A stretch of DNA of 37,818 nucleotides from Rhodospirillaceae bacterium (GTDB taxonomy: Bacteria; Pseudomonadota; Alphaproteobacteria; Rhodospirillales; Rhodospirillaceae). The position numbers and the translations under genes were made by a program. Where the stretch lies: assembly GCA_029245025.1 (NCBI GenBank), contig JAQWQC010000017.1:1-37818 (forward strand). The letters are read 5' to 3'. Shown piece after piece: positions 8,728 to 17,631 of this stretch. How positions within the stretch are numbered: position 1 is the first letter of the stretch; each line of letters starts with the position of its first letter. The notes beneath the pieces were generated by a model. That model saw only the letters and a program-made list of their open reading frames with translations. It did not search any database and had not been told where the DNA came from.

Positions 8728-9064
8728 TGCCGCTCAACGTTGACAGTGAGCCGCTTAAAATAAGCTAAGCCAAGTCTTTTTTAGTGTTCAAATGATGATC
8801 ACGCTAGGTTTCTGTTAAAAACCTTCGTGTATGGGAATTATTTTATCGATTGTGCTCATACTTCTGGGCTAGTTCATGGAACGGTACCCCAGATTATACG
8901 ATCAGTCGTGAGTGTTTATCGTTTTTCATGCAAAGCCAAGGTCGCACGCGGCGATGACTACCTCAAGGTAAGGTGAAGGGACTGGTGCCTTTTGTATTTT
9001 TTTATGCCGGTATTAAGACTACGGTGATGTGGCAACGAGAATGTCTGAGAAACTCGGGAGCGAG
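8728..9064. other. intergenic stretch before the isochorismatase-fold gene
   Basis: About 340 AT-rich bases without a convincing gene on either strand. A TTGACA at about 8740 is followed 15 bases later by TAAGCT, too weak to call as a promoter. No convincing terminator follows the NmrA-like gene. The stretch presumably holds the promoter of the next gene. Confidence 0.4.
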
Positions 9065-9751
9065 ATGATGACCGCGAATTATATTGAAGAGTTTAGTAGT
9101 TCGTTTTCGATAGACCCAAAGACCACGGCGCTTGTGGTGGTTGATTTGCAGTACGCGACTGGTAGCCCGGATCACGGGTTAGGCAAGCTTTTACGGGAGC
9201 AGGGGCGGTTAGAAGAAGCAGATTACCGTTTCTCCCGCATCGCCGACCTAATTCTCCCGAATACTCAAAGGTTGCTAGCAACGTTTCGTGGTTCCGGTGC
9301 GCCGGTGGTTTATGTCACCTACGGGGCTGAGCATGAGGATTGTTCAGATGTGCCTCGTCATATTAGAGGCATAGTTAAGGCGACGAATAATATTGAGGGT
9401 CAAAGGGAACATCAGATCGTAGAGGATATCGCTCCCATAGTTGGAGAGACCGTTCTTAATAAAGTCACCATGGGTGCGTTTGCATCGACCGGTATTGAAA
9501 GCCGTCTTCGTGCCATGGGGGTCTCTAATATTGTGACCGTTGGCGTATCCACAAACAACTGCGTTGGTATGACTGCGATGGAAGCTTCTGACCGCAGCTT
9601 CGGCGTCGTCCTGGTTTCAGACGCGACTGGCACCTGTGACGATGAGGCGCAGGCCGCCTATGAGGCTATGTTCGGGCGTTTGTGGGGGCGAGTTATGACC
9701 ACCGGTGAGGTGGCTGGTGAAATCTCGGGAGCAGCGTCGCAAACCGTCTAA
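9065..9751 (+). CDS. isochorismatase-fold cysteine hydrolase (amidase type)
   Basis: The protein has the three catalytic residues of the isochorismatase/nicotinamidase superfamily: Asp in 'ALVVVDLQ', Lys in 'LNKVTMGAF' and the nucleophilic Cys in 'VSTNNCVGMTA'. The cis-peptide region precedes the cysteine ('GVSTNN'). Relatives hydrolyse amides such as N-carbamoylsarcosine, maleamate or ureidoacrylate. ATG 9065 was chosen because GGGAG (9055-9059) lies five bases upstream, giving 228 residues; ATG 9041 and GTG 9029 are in-frame alternatives without a good ribosome site. A maleate-isomerase-like gene nearby recalls the maleamate to maleate to fumarate end of nicotinate degradation, but that isomerase lacks its cysteines. 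The actual substrate is unknown. Confidence 0.8.
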   Translation: MMTANYIEEFSSSFSIDPKTTALVVVDLQYATGSPDHGLGKLLREQGRLEEADYRFSRIADLILPNTQRLLATFRGSGAPVVYVTYGAEHEDCSDVPRHIRGIVKATNNIEGQREHQIVEDIAPIVGETVLNKVTMGAFASTGIESRLRAMGVSNIVTVGVSTNNCVGMTAMEASDRSFGVVLVSDATGTCDDEAQAAYEAMFGRLWGRVMTTGEVAGEISGAASQTV

Positions 9752-9753
9752 TA

Positions 9754-9783
9754 AAAAAGGGCGCCTCAATAGGCGCCCTTTTA
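9754..9783. terminator. bidirectional rho-independent terminator
   Basis: An eight-pair perfect stem GGGCGCCT / AGGCGCCC closes a CAAT loop. It is flanked by an A-run on the left and TTTT on the right, so it can terminate both the hydrolase gene from the left and the TonB receptor gene from the right. Confidence 0.9.
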
Positions 9784-9804
9784 GTCTGCGTATTTGACGA
9801 CCGC

Positions 9805-12270
9805 TTAGAAGCGATAGCTAAAGCGGACGCCACCTTGAGGTTTGTCTGGCTCAAAAGTGATGATGGCTAGGTTGCCAAGAGCTGAGAAGTCTCCCGAGCC
9901 CTGGCCACTTTTCACTGTGTCGTCCCCTAGAATATTCTCCCCATAGAGGAATACCGACCATTGTTCGGTATCCACGCCGATGCGGCCATCTAGGTTGAAG
10001 TACGATCCAAAGTAATGAAACGCGTTAGAGTCTTGATTTCTTTTGCTCTGGTATTGACCTGAAAGATCAATAACCAGATCCATGCTGTTGGAAACCGGTG
10101 TGCGATAGGATGCGGCCAGTGTCAAAGCGTGTTTTGGTGTGCGCTCAAGAGCTTCACCAGAAAAATCTGTTGAGCATGACCCAAGACCATTTGGTAGGGC
10201 GATTGGCGTACAGTTTCCAGCCAAAGCAATACCCAGCGCACTTGTAGTTGTAACGACGAAGTCGGTGTACTTACTGTCCAGGTATGTATACCCGAACGAC
10301 AAATTAAGTTCGTCGGTTGGGTTGGCAGCCAATTCAAGTTCTAGGCCGTAAACACGAGCTGAACCGGCGTTACGCACGACAAGGTCGTTGCCTTGGGCAT
10401 TGTTAGGATTAGGTTCAAGAAGTGTGACCTGTTTGCCTGAGTAGTCCATGTAGAAACCAGCAATATTGGCAACCATACGTCCATCGGCGAATGAATTCTT
10501 CGATCCGATTTCGTAGTTCCACAATTTTTCTGGGAAGAACCGGCCATTACCAGGAGCCGTGCCAGCGATGGTCGATACGCCGCCTGGCTTCACACCTTTA
10601 GATGCAGAAGCATAGAGCAGATTACTGTCCGTTGCTTGGTATTCAAGTGCAAAGCGCGGCGTGAAGAAGTTGTCGCTTGAGTCGAGGACTGCTGTCGGCC
10701 CAACGTTGATTGCAACTGGACCGTCTGCACCAGGAAACGGTCCAACAAATCCAACAGCTCCGCGGCCACCAGCAACATATCCAACATCTAGACTTTCGTC
10801 TGAGTAGCGCGCTTCAACGGTCGCTGTAAGTTGATCACTGATGTCGTATTCAATAATCCCATAGACAGACCAGTGATCGGAGTTTCTGAACTCAGGTGAC
10901 GGTGGTGGCACGGTAATGCCTGCAATGTTTTGGGCTGCAGAAGGCAGCAAGCCCGGTAAGCCGAACATGAGTGAGATCAAGTTATTGTTCAACTGATCAA
11001 TACGCTCTTGCCAGTATTGTCCGCCAACAGACCAGCGCAGACCGTCAGAGGTTAAATCACCGATACGGATTTCCTGGTTGAATTGTTTGGTTGTCGTGTC
11101 CAGGTCAAACTGGAACAGGAACGGCAATGTTTCAGCAAATCCAGCTGGTGCTGGAAGTAGGCTAAATCCGGCTGCTGTGCCAAAGAAATCAACATCTTGA
11201 TTCTGCGTCGCCTCGGCCCGGGTGTAACCAGTCCATGACGTCAGAGAAATATTATTGTCGAATTCATACTCGATGACATTGCTGATAACTAGGGAGTCCA
11301 GTGTTGACCCCTTAAAGCGTTCGCCGGTAATGGCATCCTGGCTCAAGAAAACTTGACCAGAAGATGTGATTTCACCAGGGCGCGGCACAAAAGCTTGGGT
11401 GGGAAGCGGAGTAGGTCCAAAAGTACCGGGGATGAGAAGGCCTATGGCACTAGCGGGAAGGTTAATCCCGACGCTGCTGTTTGTTGACAGCGAGAGAAGA
11501 GTCTGTGCGCGTGGCGCGTAGTCATCTTCAGAATAAGAGACCCGGGTATCCATGGTGAAATTGTCAGTCGGCTCAAAGTGTGCAGCAATAGAGAAGCCAG
11601 CACTTTCAAAACCACCGAGTTCTTGACCATCCAGAGCATTCTCGTAATAGCCGTCATGCTTTGCAAAAGCCGCATTGATGCCAAGACTGACTTTGTCAGA
11701 TACAGGGCCGCTTGCGGCGCCACGCAACTCAAACTGACCATAATCACCAACATCTGCTGTGAAGTTTCCTGTGAATTCGTCTCCGGGCTTCTTTGAGATA
11801 TAATTAATTGCACCACCGAACGCGACGCGACCATAAAGGGCACTCTGAGGTCCTTTAACAACTTCGATCCGCTCTGCATCAATTAAGCGGAGGTTAGCGA
11901 GCATACCGCCGCCTGCGGTGAGCATTGACTCCGAAGATACGTCGATACCGTCTATCATTATTCCAACCGGCGGACGGCCACGAGTTGCGGGAAGACCACG
12001 AATTTGGGGTCGAGTATCTTGGGGTACGAAGCCGCCATCAAACACTAGGCCCGGGGTGTATTTAGCCAGGTCATCAATATTTTGAATGCGATTGCGCTCA
12101 AGCGCGGCGGCATCAAAGGCCGTAATCGACATAGGAATCTCTTGCAAAGACTCCTCACGTTTACGCGCAGTGACCAATATTTCTTCGATTTGTGCCGCAG
12201 CGTCTTCGGCAGCGAGGCCCATGGCAACAGATGCTAGGAGCGCGGCGCGCAGAATTCGATTTTTCGACAT
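9805..12270 (-). CDS. TonB-dependent outer-membrane receptor
   Basis: The 821-residue protein starts with a signal peptide (ILRAALLASVAMGLAAEDAAA) followed by a TonB box-like segment and plug start, 'EEILVTARKREESLQEIPMS'. The plug continues through 'GIMIDGIDVSS' and 'RIEVVKGPQSALYG', and the rest is a beta-barrel ending in the aromatic C-terminus 'GVRFSYRF' expected for Bam-dependent insertion. It lacks an N-terminal STN domain, so it is probably not an ECF-signalling transducer. Such receptors import siderophores, vitamins, glycans or other large solutes using TonB-ExbBD energy. GGGGA lies nine bases before ATG. It shares a terminator with the hydrolase gene and diverges from msrA. The substrate cannot be read from sequence. 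Confidence 0.93.
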   Translation of the reverse strand: MSKNRILRAALLASVAMGLAAEDAAAQIEEILVTARKREESLQEIPMSITAFDAAALERNRIQNIDDLAKYTPGLVFDGGFVPQDTRPQIRGLPATRGRPPVGIMIDGIDVSSESMLTAGGGMLANLRLIDAERIEVVKGPQSALYGRVAFGGAINYISKKPGDEFTGNFTADVGDYGQFELRGAASGPVSDKVSLGINAAFAKHDGYYENALDGQELGGFESAGFSIAAHFEPTDNFTMDTRVSYSEDDYAPRAQTLLSLSTNSSVGINLPASAIGLLIPGTFGPTPLPTQAFVPRPGEITSSGQVFLSQDAITGERFKGSTLDSLVISNVIEYEFDNNISLTSWTGYTRAEATQNQDVDFFGTAAGFSLLPAPAGFAETLPFLFQFDLDTTTKQFNQEIRIGDLTSDGLRWSVGGQYWQERIDQLNNNLISLMFGLPGLLPSAAQNIAGITVPPPSPEFRNSDHWSVYGIIEYDISDQLTATVEARYSDESLDVGYVAGGRGAVGFVGPFPGADGPVAINVGPTAVLDSSDNFFTPRFALEYQATDSNLLYASASKGVKPGGVSTIAGTAPGNGRFFPEKLWNYEIGSKNSFADGRMVANIAGFYMDYSGKQVTLLEPNPNNAQGNDLVVRNAGSARVYGLELELAANPTDELNLSFGYTYLDSKYTDFVVTTTSALGIALAGNCTPIALPNGLGSCSTDFSGEALERTPKHALTLAASYRTPVSNSMDLVIDLSGQYQSKRNQDSNAFHYFGSYFNLDGRIGVDTEQWSVFLYGENILGDDTVKSGQGSGDFSALGNLAIITFEPDKPQGGVRFSYRF

Positions 12271-12518
12271 ATAATTTGTTCCCCAGGAATGATCGGAATG
12301 ACCAGCTACTCAGCGAATGACCGAGTATAAACTGTCTACTGCATCTCTGGGATAATATGAAAGTATAGCTGGTCTGACGCTGGTCTTCCTTGCAAGGTGC
12401 TCGACAGGTGAGCAGAATATCTGCTGGTGTCCTATAATTATTTTTGTCTGTGGCTTGTTTGCAACGTCTGACTTCCCGATGTACACAAATGTCAGCGCAC
12501 AAGACGGAGCTAGAACCG

Positions 12519-13169
12519 ATGTTTCTTAACTCGCGAAAAAAGATGGAATTACCAACTGCTAGTGAGTCTCTGCCCGGCAGGATCGAGGCGATGCCTGTCG
12601 CAAACGCCCACTTCGTTAATGGCAATCAGATCAAAGCACCGTTTCCTGACGGGATGGCAACGGCGCTATTCGGATTAGGATGTTTTTGGGGAGCTGAGCG
12701 CGTGTTTTGGGAGCTCGATGGCGTGTATACGACGGCTGTTGGATATGCTGCTGGTCATACGCCCAACCCGACCTATGAGGAAGTCTGCTCCGGCATGACC
12801 GGCCATAATGAAGTGGTTCTTGTTTGCTGCGACCCAAAAAAGATCGCTTTCGCTGATTTGTTGAAGGTTTTTTGGGAGGCGCATAATCCGACACAAGGGA
12901 TGCGACAGGGTAACGACGCGGGAACTCAATACCGGTCTGGTATCTATGTATCCGGTACAGAGCATCTTGATATAGCGAGAGCATCAAAGGGTGCATTCGC
13001 TTCCGTATTGGAAGATGCTGGGTACGGGCCAATTACGACTGAAATTATGGAGATGCCTCAATTTTATTATGCAGAAGACTATCATCAGCAATACTTAGCC
13101 AAGAATCCAAATGGGTACTGTGGGTTGGGCGGCACCAACGTCAGTTATCCAGTAATCGAAGCCGAGTAG
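12519..13169 (+). CDS. msrA: Peptide methionine sulfoxide reductase MsrA
   Basis: MsrA reduces the S-epimer of methionine sulfoxide in proteins, repairing oxidative damage. The catalytic motif '[14 protein letters not shown]' is intact, followed by '[18 protein letters not shown]', '[13 protein letters not shown]' and '[26 protein letters not shown]'. ATG 12519 was chosen because GGAG lies nine bases upstream and the resulting start (MFLNSRKK..., then 'SLPGR.E.MPV') aligns with the longer E. coli-type MsrA (about 212 residues; this one is 216). The first resolving cysteine (GYCG) is present. The second C-terminal cysteine of E. coli MsrA is replaced by serine ('NVSYP'), so the disulfide relay may be shorter. 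It diverges from the TonB receptor. Confidence 0.93.
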   Translation: MFLNSRKKMELPTASESLPGRIEAMPVANAHFVNGNQIKAPFPDGMATALFGLGCFWGAERVFWELDGVYTTAVGYAAGHTPNPTYEEVCSGMTGHNEVVLVCCDPKKIAFADLLKVFWEAHNPTQGMRQGNDAGTQYRSGIYVSGTEHLDIARASKGAFASVLEDAGYGPITTEIMEMPQFYYAEDYHQQYLAKNPNGYCGLGGTNVSYPVIEAE

Positions 13170-13171
13170 GG

Positions 13172-13936
13172 TTAGTACATATTTGAACTGCGCAGAAGGT
13201 CTATTGAGAAAGTAAAGCGCCCAGCTGGGTGTTCGCTTACAGAAACCTCGAATACCCGGCCATTTAGATCCTTATATTTACGGACAATAATTAATGTCGG
13301 ACTAGTTGGTTTGACACCCATCTCCCAAGCTTTCGACTCTTCGATAGAGCCAGCAAACAACTCCATCGTAACTTCTTCTGCGACGACGTTAAATTCTTTC
13401 TCCAGCAACATGAAGACGGGAGTCGTGTCCGCTCCAATACGTTGGGTTAGGCTCTCGTGTTCCGGAAGGACATAGACGTCGGTCCAACAGATCGGTGACT
13501 TTTCATCTAGGTATCTGATGGATTCAATTTTATGCCATGAGGTGCCAGGTTCGCAGCCAATCATTTTTGCAGTCCTTGCATCAACCTCGACGGCTGTTGA
13601 ATTCTTGACCATCAATCGAGTATCAGTTGAGTACTGAAGCAACTCATCAATTGAATTCAGTTTTTGCACAAACAACTTCGTCGGGTTTTTTGAGATTACG
13701 ACGGTTCCAGAACCTTGGCGCCGCAAAATCATGCCGTTATCGATCATGCGCCGTAGCGCTTCTCGAACTGTAAACCGGCTAACGTTAAATCGATTACACA
13801 GCTTCAGTTCTGACGGCATTCGGGTTCCTACAGGATAAACCCCCGACTCAATTTCGTTCTGCAAGATATCTGCGAGCGCTTGGTAGCGAGGCTCTTTTGC
13901 GCTCCCGCAGACAGCCACTGGCTCTGAATTCCCCAT
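13172..13936 (-). CDS. GntR-family (HutC/UTRA) transcriptional regulator
   Basis: The N-terminal winged helix-turn-helix is typical of GntR proteins: 'RYQALADILQNEIESGVYPV', 'RMPSELKLCNRFNVSRFTVR', 'EALRRMIDNGMI', then the wing 'RRQGSGTVV'. The remainder is a UTRA ligand-binding domain of the HutC subfamily. ATG 13936 was chosen because AGGA lies about six bases upstream (254 residues). ATGs at 13951 and 13960 are alternatives, and longer forms would run over the operators. It diverges from the acyl-CoA dehydrogenase/CoA-transferase operon, with two matching palindromes between, so it most likely represses that operon and itself and is released by a pathway intermediate. The inducer is unknown. 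Confidence 0.88.
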   Translation of the reverse strand: MGNSEPVAVCGSAKEPRYQALADILQNEIESGVYPVGTRMPSELKLCNRFNVSRFTVREALRRMIDNGMILRRQGSGTVVISKNPTKLFVQKLNSIDELLQYSTDTRLMVKNSTAVEVDARTAKMIGCEPGTSWHKIESIRYLDEKSPICWTDVYVLPEHESLTQRIGADTTPVFMLLEKEFNVVAEEVTMELFAGSIEESKAWEMGVKPTSPTLIIVRKYKDLNGRVFEVSVSEHPAGRFTFSIDLLRSSNMY

Positions 13937-13965
13937 GCGTTTCCTACCCATGCCCTGCATACGTC

Positions 13966-13986
13966 CGGACAAATATAATTTGTCTG
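13966..13986. promoter_or_regulatory. operator 1 for the GntR regulator
   Basis: Arms CGGACAAAT and ATTTGTCTG are separated by three bases; eight of nine arm positions pair. It lies about 30 bases upstream of the chosen regulator start and shares its half-site TTTGTCTG with operator 2, as expected for autoregulation by the adjacent GntR protein. Confidence 0.65.
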
Positions 13987-14015
13987 TACATCTTATCTTA
14001 GATACAGTGTTTGAA

Positions 14016-14038
14016 CAGACAAAATTAGTATTTGTCTG
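14016..14038. promoter_or_regulatory. operator 2 for the GntR regulator
   Basis: Perfect eight-base arms CAGACAAA and TTTGTCTG are separated by seven bases, with the same half-site as operator 1 but a centre two bases longer. It lies about 90 bases before the acyl-CoA dehydrogenase ATG, within the likely promoter of the catabolic operon. Confidence 0.65.
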
Positions 14039-14127
14039 GATAGTAAAGGTTTGGGCCCATCCAGCAGGCATTGGCGTGGCTTTTACCGGTTAGGACACCG
14101 TTTAAAGGCTAGATCAGGAGGCTCCTA

Positions 14128-15294
14128 ATGGCGCCGAAAGACTCGAAATATCAAGATGTGGATGAGTCCCTAATTCTGGACAGCATAGATAAATGGCTCG
14201 ATCGAGACGTTGCTCCACACGCCATGAAGCTAGAGCATGCAGACACGTATCCCTCGGATATGGTTGAGCAGATGAAAGATATGGGTCTGTTCGGCGCAAC
14301 CATCGGACAGGAGTGGGGTGGCCTTGGTTTGTCTGCATCAACCTATGCCAAAGTGGTGACAAAGGTATCAGAGGTGTGGATGTCTCTGACCGGCGTTTTC
14401 AACTCCCATTTGATGATGGCGACAGCTGTAGAAAAATTTGGAACTGAAGAACAAAAACAAAGAATGTTGCCTCGTTTTGTGACTGGTGACGTGCGCGGAG
14501 GGATTGGGCTAACGGAGCCTGATGCGGGGACGGATCTTCAAGGTATACGCACGAGAGCTGTCCGCGATGGTGACGACTACATCATCAATGGCACCAAGAC
14601 GTGGATCACCAACTCCATTGAAGGCACATGCTTTGCTTTGCTGACTAAGACGGATGTTAACGCTGATCCACCGCGCCAGGGTATGAGCATGTTCATCGTA
14701 GAGAAGGGGCCGGGGTTTAAAATCTCCCGTCGCTTAGAAAAGCTCGGGTATAAAGGAATCGATTCCGGAGAAATGGTGTTCGAAGACTTCCGGGTGCCGG
14801 CGGAGAATCTGATTGGCGGTGAAGAAGGCCAGGGGTTTTATCAGGCCGTCGGTGGATTAGAGCTCGGCCGGATAAATGTCGCAGCTCGATCAGTTGGCAT
14901 AGCCAAGCGCGCATTAGATGAAGCCGTAAGATACAGCCAAGAGCGATCGACTTTCGGAAAACCGATCTACAAGCACCAGGCTATTCAGTTAAAATTAGCC
15001 GAGATGGCAACGCGGTTTGAGGCGTCTCGTCTTTTGGTCGAGCAGGCGGCGGCAGCCTATGACGCAAGCCGTCGCTGTGACCTTGAGGCAGGTATGGCAA
15101 AATACCATGCTTCGGAAGCGGCAATTGAGAACTCGCTAGAAGCAATGCGTATTCATGGTGGGTACGGCTACTCCAAAGAATTTATTGTTGAACGCCTCTA
15201 CCGTGATGCGCCTTTAATGGCAATTGGTGAAGGCACAAACGAGATGCAGAAGGTAATCATTGCCAAGCAACTCATTGAACGGAACAAAATTTGA
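14128..15294 (+). CDS. acyl-CoA dehydrogenase
   Basis: The 388-residue flavoenzyme is full length for the family. It has the FAD/substrate signature 'GGIGLTEPDAGTDLQGIRTRA' and 'WITNS', then the C-terminal helical domain with 'RSTFGKPIYKHQAIQ' and 'MRIHGGYGYSKEFIVERLYRDA'. The catalytic base is the Glu of 'IGEGTNEMQK'. It would introduce a trans-2,3 double bond into an acyl-CoA, passing electrons to ETF. A strong ribosome site (AGGAGG) precedes ATG 14128. Its stop codon overlaps the ATG of the following CoA-transferase, so the two are translationally coupled. The substrate is probably a short or branched acyl-CoA made by one of the two CoA-transferases downstream. The operon is likely controlled by the divergent GntR protein. 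Confidence 0.92.
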   Translation: MAPKDSKYQDVDESLILDSIDKWLDRDVAPHAMKLEHADTYPSDMVEQMKDMGLFGATIGQEWGGLGLSASTYAKVVTKVSEVWMSLTGVFNSHLMMATAVEKFGTEEQKQRMLPRFVTGDVRGGIGLTEPDAGTDLQGIRTRAVRDGDDYIINGTKTWITNSIEGTCFALLTKTDVNADPPRQGMSMFIVEKGPGFKISRRLEKLGYKGIDSGEMVFEDFRVPAENLIGGEEGQGFYQAVGGLELGRINVAARSVGIAKRALDEAVRYSQERSTFGKPIYKHQAIQLKLAEMATRFEASRLLVEQAAAAYDASRRCDLEAGMAKYHASEAAIENSLEAMRIHGGYGYSKEFIVERLYRDAPLMAIGEGTNEMQKVIIAKQLIERNKI

Positions 15295-16484
15295 TGTCTT
15301 TGCCTTTAGAGGGTTTGCGTGTTCTTACACTGGAGCAGTATGGGGCAGGACCCTATTGCTCAATGTTTATGGCGGATATGGGTGCGGAGGTCATCAAGGT
15401 CGAAAATCCTTCGTCTAGTGGTGACTTTGCTCGGTCAACCGGCCCTTATTTCTTAGGCGAAAATGACAGTCAGTACTTCCAAGCCTTTAATCTCAATAAG
15501 CGTAGCGTCACGCTTGATCTCAAGGCTGAAAAAGGTCGGGAGGTATTTCACAGGCTCGTCGAGAAATCCGATGCTGTCGTCAACAACATGCGGGGAAATC
15601 AACCAGCAAAACTCGGTATCGACTATGGCGCACTCAAAGACGTCAATCCTGAAATTGTATGTGGGCACATCTCTGCGTATGGACGCGATAACACGCGGGC
15701 ATCATGGCCCGGCTATGATTATCTCATGCAAGCCGAGGCGGGTTTTCTTTCGGTGACCGGTGAGCCCGACGGGCCGCCCGCACGTTTTGGGCTGTCGCTC
15801 ATCGACTTTATGACTGGCACCATGCTCGCCTATGGTGTCACGGCTGCCATATTAAAAGCGAAGAGAACGGGAAAGGGGGGCGACGTTGATGTCAGCCTGA
15901 TGGAGGCCGCGCTACATCAATTGACCTATCCTGGTGTTTGGTACCTCAACGAAGGCTTGATCACTGGTCGGGCGCCTCGCGGTGCGCACCCTTCTGTGAC
16001 GCCGAGTCAGCTTGTGAAGAGTAAAGACGGCTGGGTATTCATAATGTGCCAGAATCCTAAGTTCTGGGGGTTGTTGACCGAAGGGTTAAATCGCAAAGAC
16101 CTGGCGGAGGATCCAAGGTTCGTCGATTTAGGTGCAAGATTGGAGAACCGCATTGCGCTGACGGAAATCCTTGATGAAGAATTTTCTCAACTACCAACCG
16201 ACGCGTGGGTCGAGAGGTTCAAAGGCATTATTCCCATTTCTCCCGTTTACGACATGGCTCAAGCGCTGGACAACCCCTTCGTAGATGAAATCGATATGAT
16301 TACGGAAGTTAATCATCCTGATCGCCCCGGGCTACGGGTGCTGAATAATCCGATCAAGTTGGACGGTAAGCGTGTTCCCATCCGTCATGCCCCCAAGCTG
16401 GGCGCTGATACGGATGTGATACTTAAAGAAGTCGGCTATGACGACGAAAATATTGCGGCGCTAAGAGACGCGGGAGCGATTTGA
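15294..16484 (+). CDS. class III CoA-transferase (CaiB/BaiF family), first copy
   Basis: The protein of 396 residues starts 'LPLEGLRVLTLEQYGAGPYC', the usual family III opening, then 'MADMGAEVIKVENP' and 'NLNKRSVTLDLK'. The catalytic aspartate is probably the Asp of 'FGLSLIDFMTGTML' near residue 175, where formyl-CoA transferase has its acyl-carrying Asp. Family III enzymes move CoA between carboxylic acids in the cytoplasm. ATG 15294 overlaps the preceding stop (TGATG), indicating coupling to the acyl-CoA dehydrogenase. With the second, diverged copy downstream it suggests activation of a carboxylic acid followed by oxidation. The substrate pair is unknown. Confidence 0.9.
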   Translation: MSLPLEGLRVLTLEQYGAGPYCSMFMADMGAEVIKVENPSSSGDFARSTGPYFLGENDSQYFQAFNLNKRSVTLDLKAEKGREVFHRLVEKSDAVVNNMRGNQPAKLGIDYGALKDVNPEIVCGHISAYGRDNTRASWPGYDYLMQAEAGFLSVTGEPDGPPARFGLSLIDFMTGTMLAYGVTAAILKAKRTGKGGDVDVSLMEAALHQLTYPGVWYLNEGLITGRAPRGAHPSVTPSQLVKSKDGWVFIMCQNPKFWGLLTEGLNRKDLAEDPRFVDLGARLENRIALTEILDEEFSQLPTDAWVERFKGIIPISPVYDMAQALDNPFVDEIDMITEVNHPDRPGLRVLNNPIKLDGKRVPIRHAPKLGADTDVILKEVGYDDENIAALRDAGAI

Positions 16485-16539
16485 ACGATGTGTCTGCAGA
16501 ATCAAGGCGCCAATAATTATTTGCAAAAGATGTTTCGCT

Positions 16540-17631
16540 ATGAAGCTTGATGGTGTCCGCGTCATAGACTTATCTATGTATTTGCCTGGTCCACACCTAA
16601 CACTGATGATGGCGGATCATGGTGCTGATGTGTTGCGGGTCGAGCCACCGGGAGGTGAACCTGCCCGCAAATATGGCCCGTTTCAAGATGGTCATTCCGT
16701 TTGGTTCCGGAACACTCATCGGGGTAAGAAAAGCATATGCTTGAACCTTAAAGATGATGACGATCGTGAGCAGTTGCTTAAGTTGTGCGAGACCGCCGAC
16801 GTTTTCGTTGAGGCGTTTCGGCCGGGCGTGGTGAATCGGCTTGGTGTCGATTACGAAGTTGTTAAATCTAGAAATCCAAAGATCATCTATTGTTCCGTAT
16901 CTGCTTTTGGGCAGACAGGTCCTCTTTCAGGAGAGCCGACTCACGATATGGGTGCGCAGGCCCTGTCGGGTTTACTCGCCATAAACGACGGGGCTGACGG
17001 TAAGCCTGTCGTGCCAGGATTACCTGGCGCCGACATGGGCTCTTCCTTAGTTGGTTTGTCTGGTATTCTAATGGCGCTCTATCGGCGAGAAGAAACTGGG
17101 CAGGGGGACTATGTTGACGCAAGTATGTACGACACTCTTTTGTCTTGGACGGCCCATTTAACGGGTCCTGTTCTTGCCGAAGGCGTAGCGCCGACAACAC
17201 GTACAGGCCGCTCTATAGGCGGTGCTGCGTTCTATAATATTTATGAAACGAAGGATGGTCGCTTTATTGCTCTTACCGGTCGAGAGCCTAAGTTCGCTAC
17301 CAGCTTACTGACATTCATGGACAGGATGGACCTGTTTGACCTCTGTTGCGCCGATGATTGCGTGGCCCAGGAACCAGCAAAGAAAGCGCTCCAAGAGGCG
17401 TTTAAGCGAAAGACTCAGGCGGAATGGATTGAGGCGCTTGAGCCGCTCGAGTTGGCGTGGGCACCCGTTCTAGACATGGTTGAGGCGTTTGAACAGGAGC
17501 ACGCCAAAGCGCGTGAAATGATCATCACTGACCCGGCCGGGCTTAGGCACGTAGGTAATCCAATTAAGTTCCGTGAAGAGCCAGCTGAAATAAAATTTGA
17601 TGTGCCGGGAATCGATACCGAACCTTACTAG
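16540..17631 (+). CDS. class III CoA-transferase (CaiB/BaiF family), second copy
   Basis: This 363-residue protein opens 'MKLDGVRVIDLSMYLPGPHL', then 'MADHGADVLRVEPPGGEPAR' and 'NLKDDDDREQLLKL'. The probable catalytic Asp lies in 'GLPGADMGSSLVGL' near residue 167. It is shorter than the first copy and clearly diverged, more like the alpha-methylacyl-CoA racemase/succinyl-CoA transferase side of the family. It follows the first copy by 55 bases on the same strand. No good ribosome site precedes ATG 16540. The pair could act on different substrates, or as partners in a heteromeric enzyme; the sequence does not decide this. Confidence 0.88.
   Translation: MKLDGVRVIDLSMYLPGPHLTLMMADHGADVLRVEPPGGEPARKYGPFQDGHSVWFRNTHRGKKSICLNLKDDDDREQLLKLCETADVFVEAFRPGVVNRLGVDYEVVKSRNPKIIYCSVSAFGQTGPLSGEPTHDMGAQALSGLLAINDGADGKPVVPGLPGADMGSSLVGLSGILMALYRREETGQGDYVDASMYDTLLSWTAHLTGPVLAEGVAPTTRTGRSIGGAAFYNIYETKDGRFIALTGREPKFATSLLTFMDRMDLFDLCCADDCVAQEPAKKALQEAFKRKTQAEWIEALEPLELAWAPVLDMVEAFEQEHAKAREMIITDPAGLRHVGNPIKFREEPAEIKFDVPGIDTEPY

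Noticed and set aside
11442-11882. 146-codon minus-strand frame inside the TonB receptor
   Set aside because: It is an alternative frame of a well-supported 821-residue receptor; composition is not protein-like.
12433-12438. TATAAT as the msrA promoter -10
   Set aside because: No -35 element at a proper distance; TCGACA at 12401 is too far upstream.
14116-14126. Small palindrome AGGAGGCTCCT as a regulator site
   Set aside because: It is mainly the ribosome site of the acyl-CoA dehydrogenase gene; five-base arms can arise by chance.
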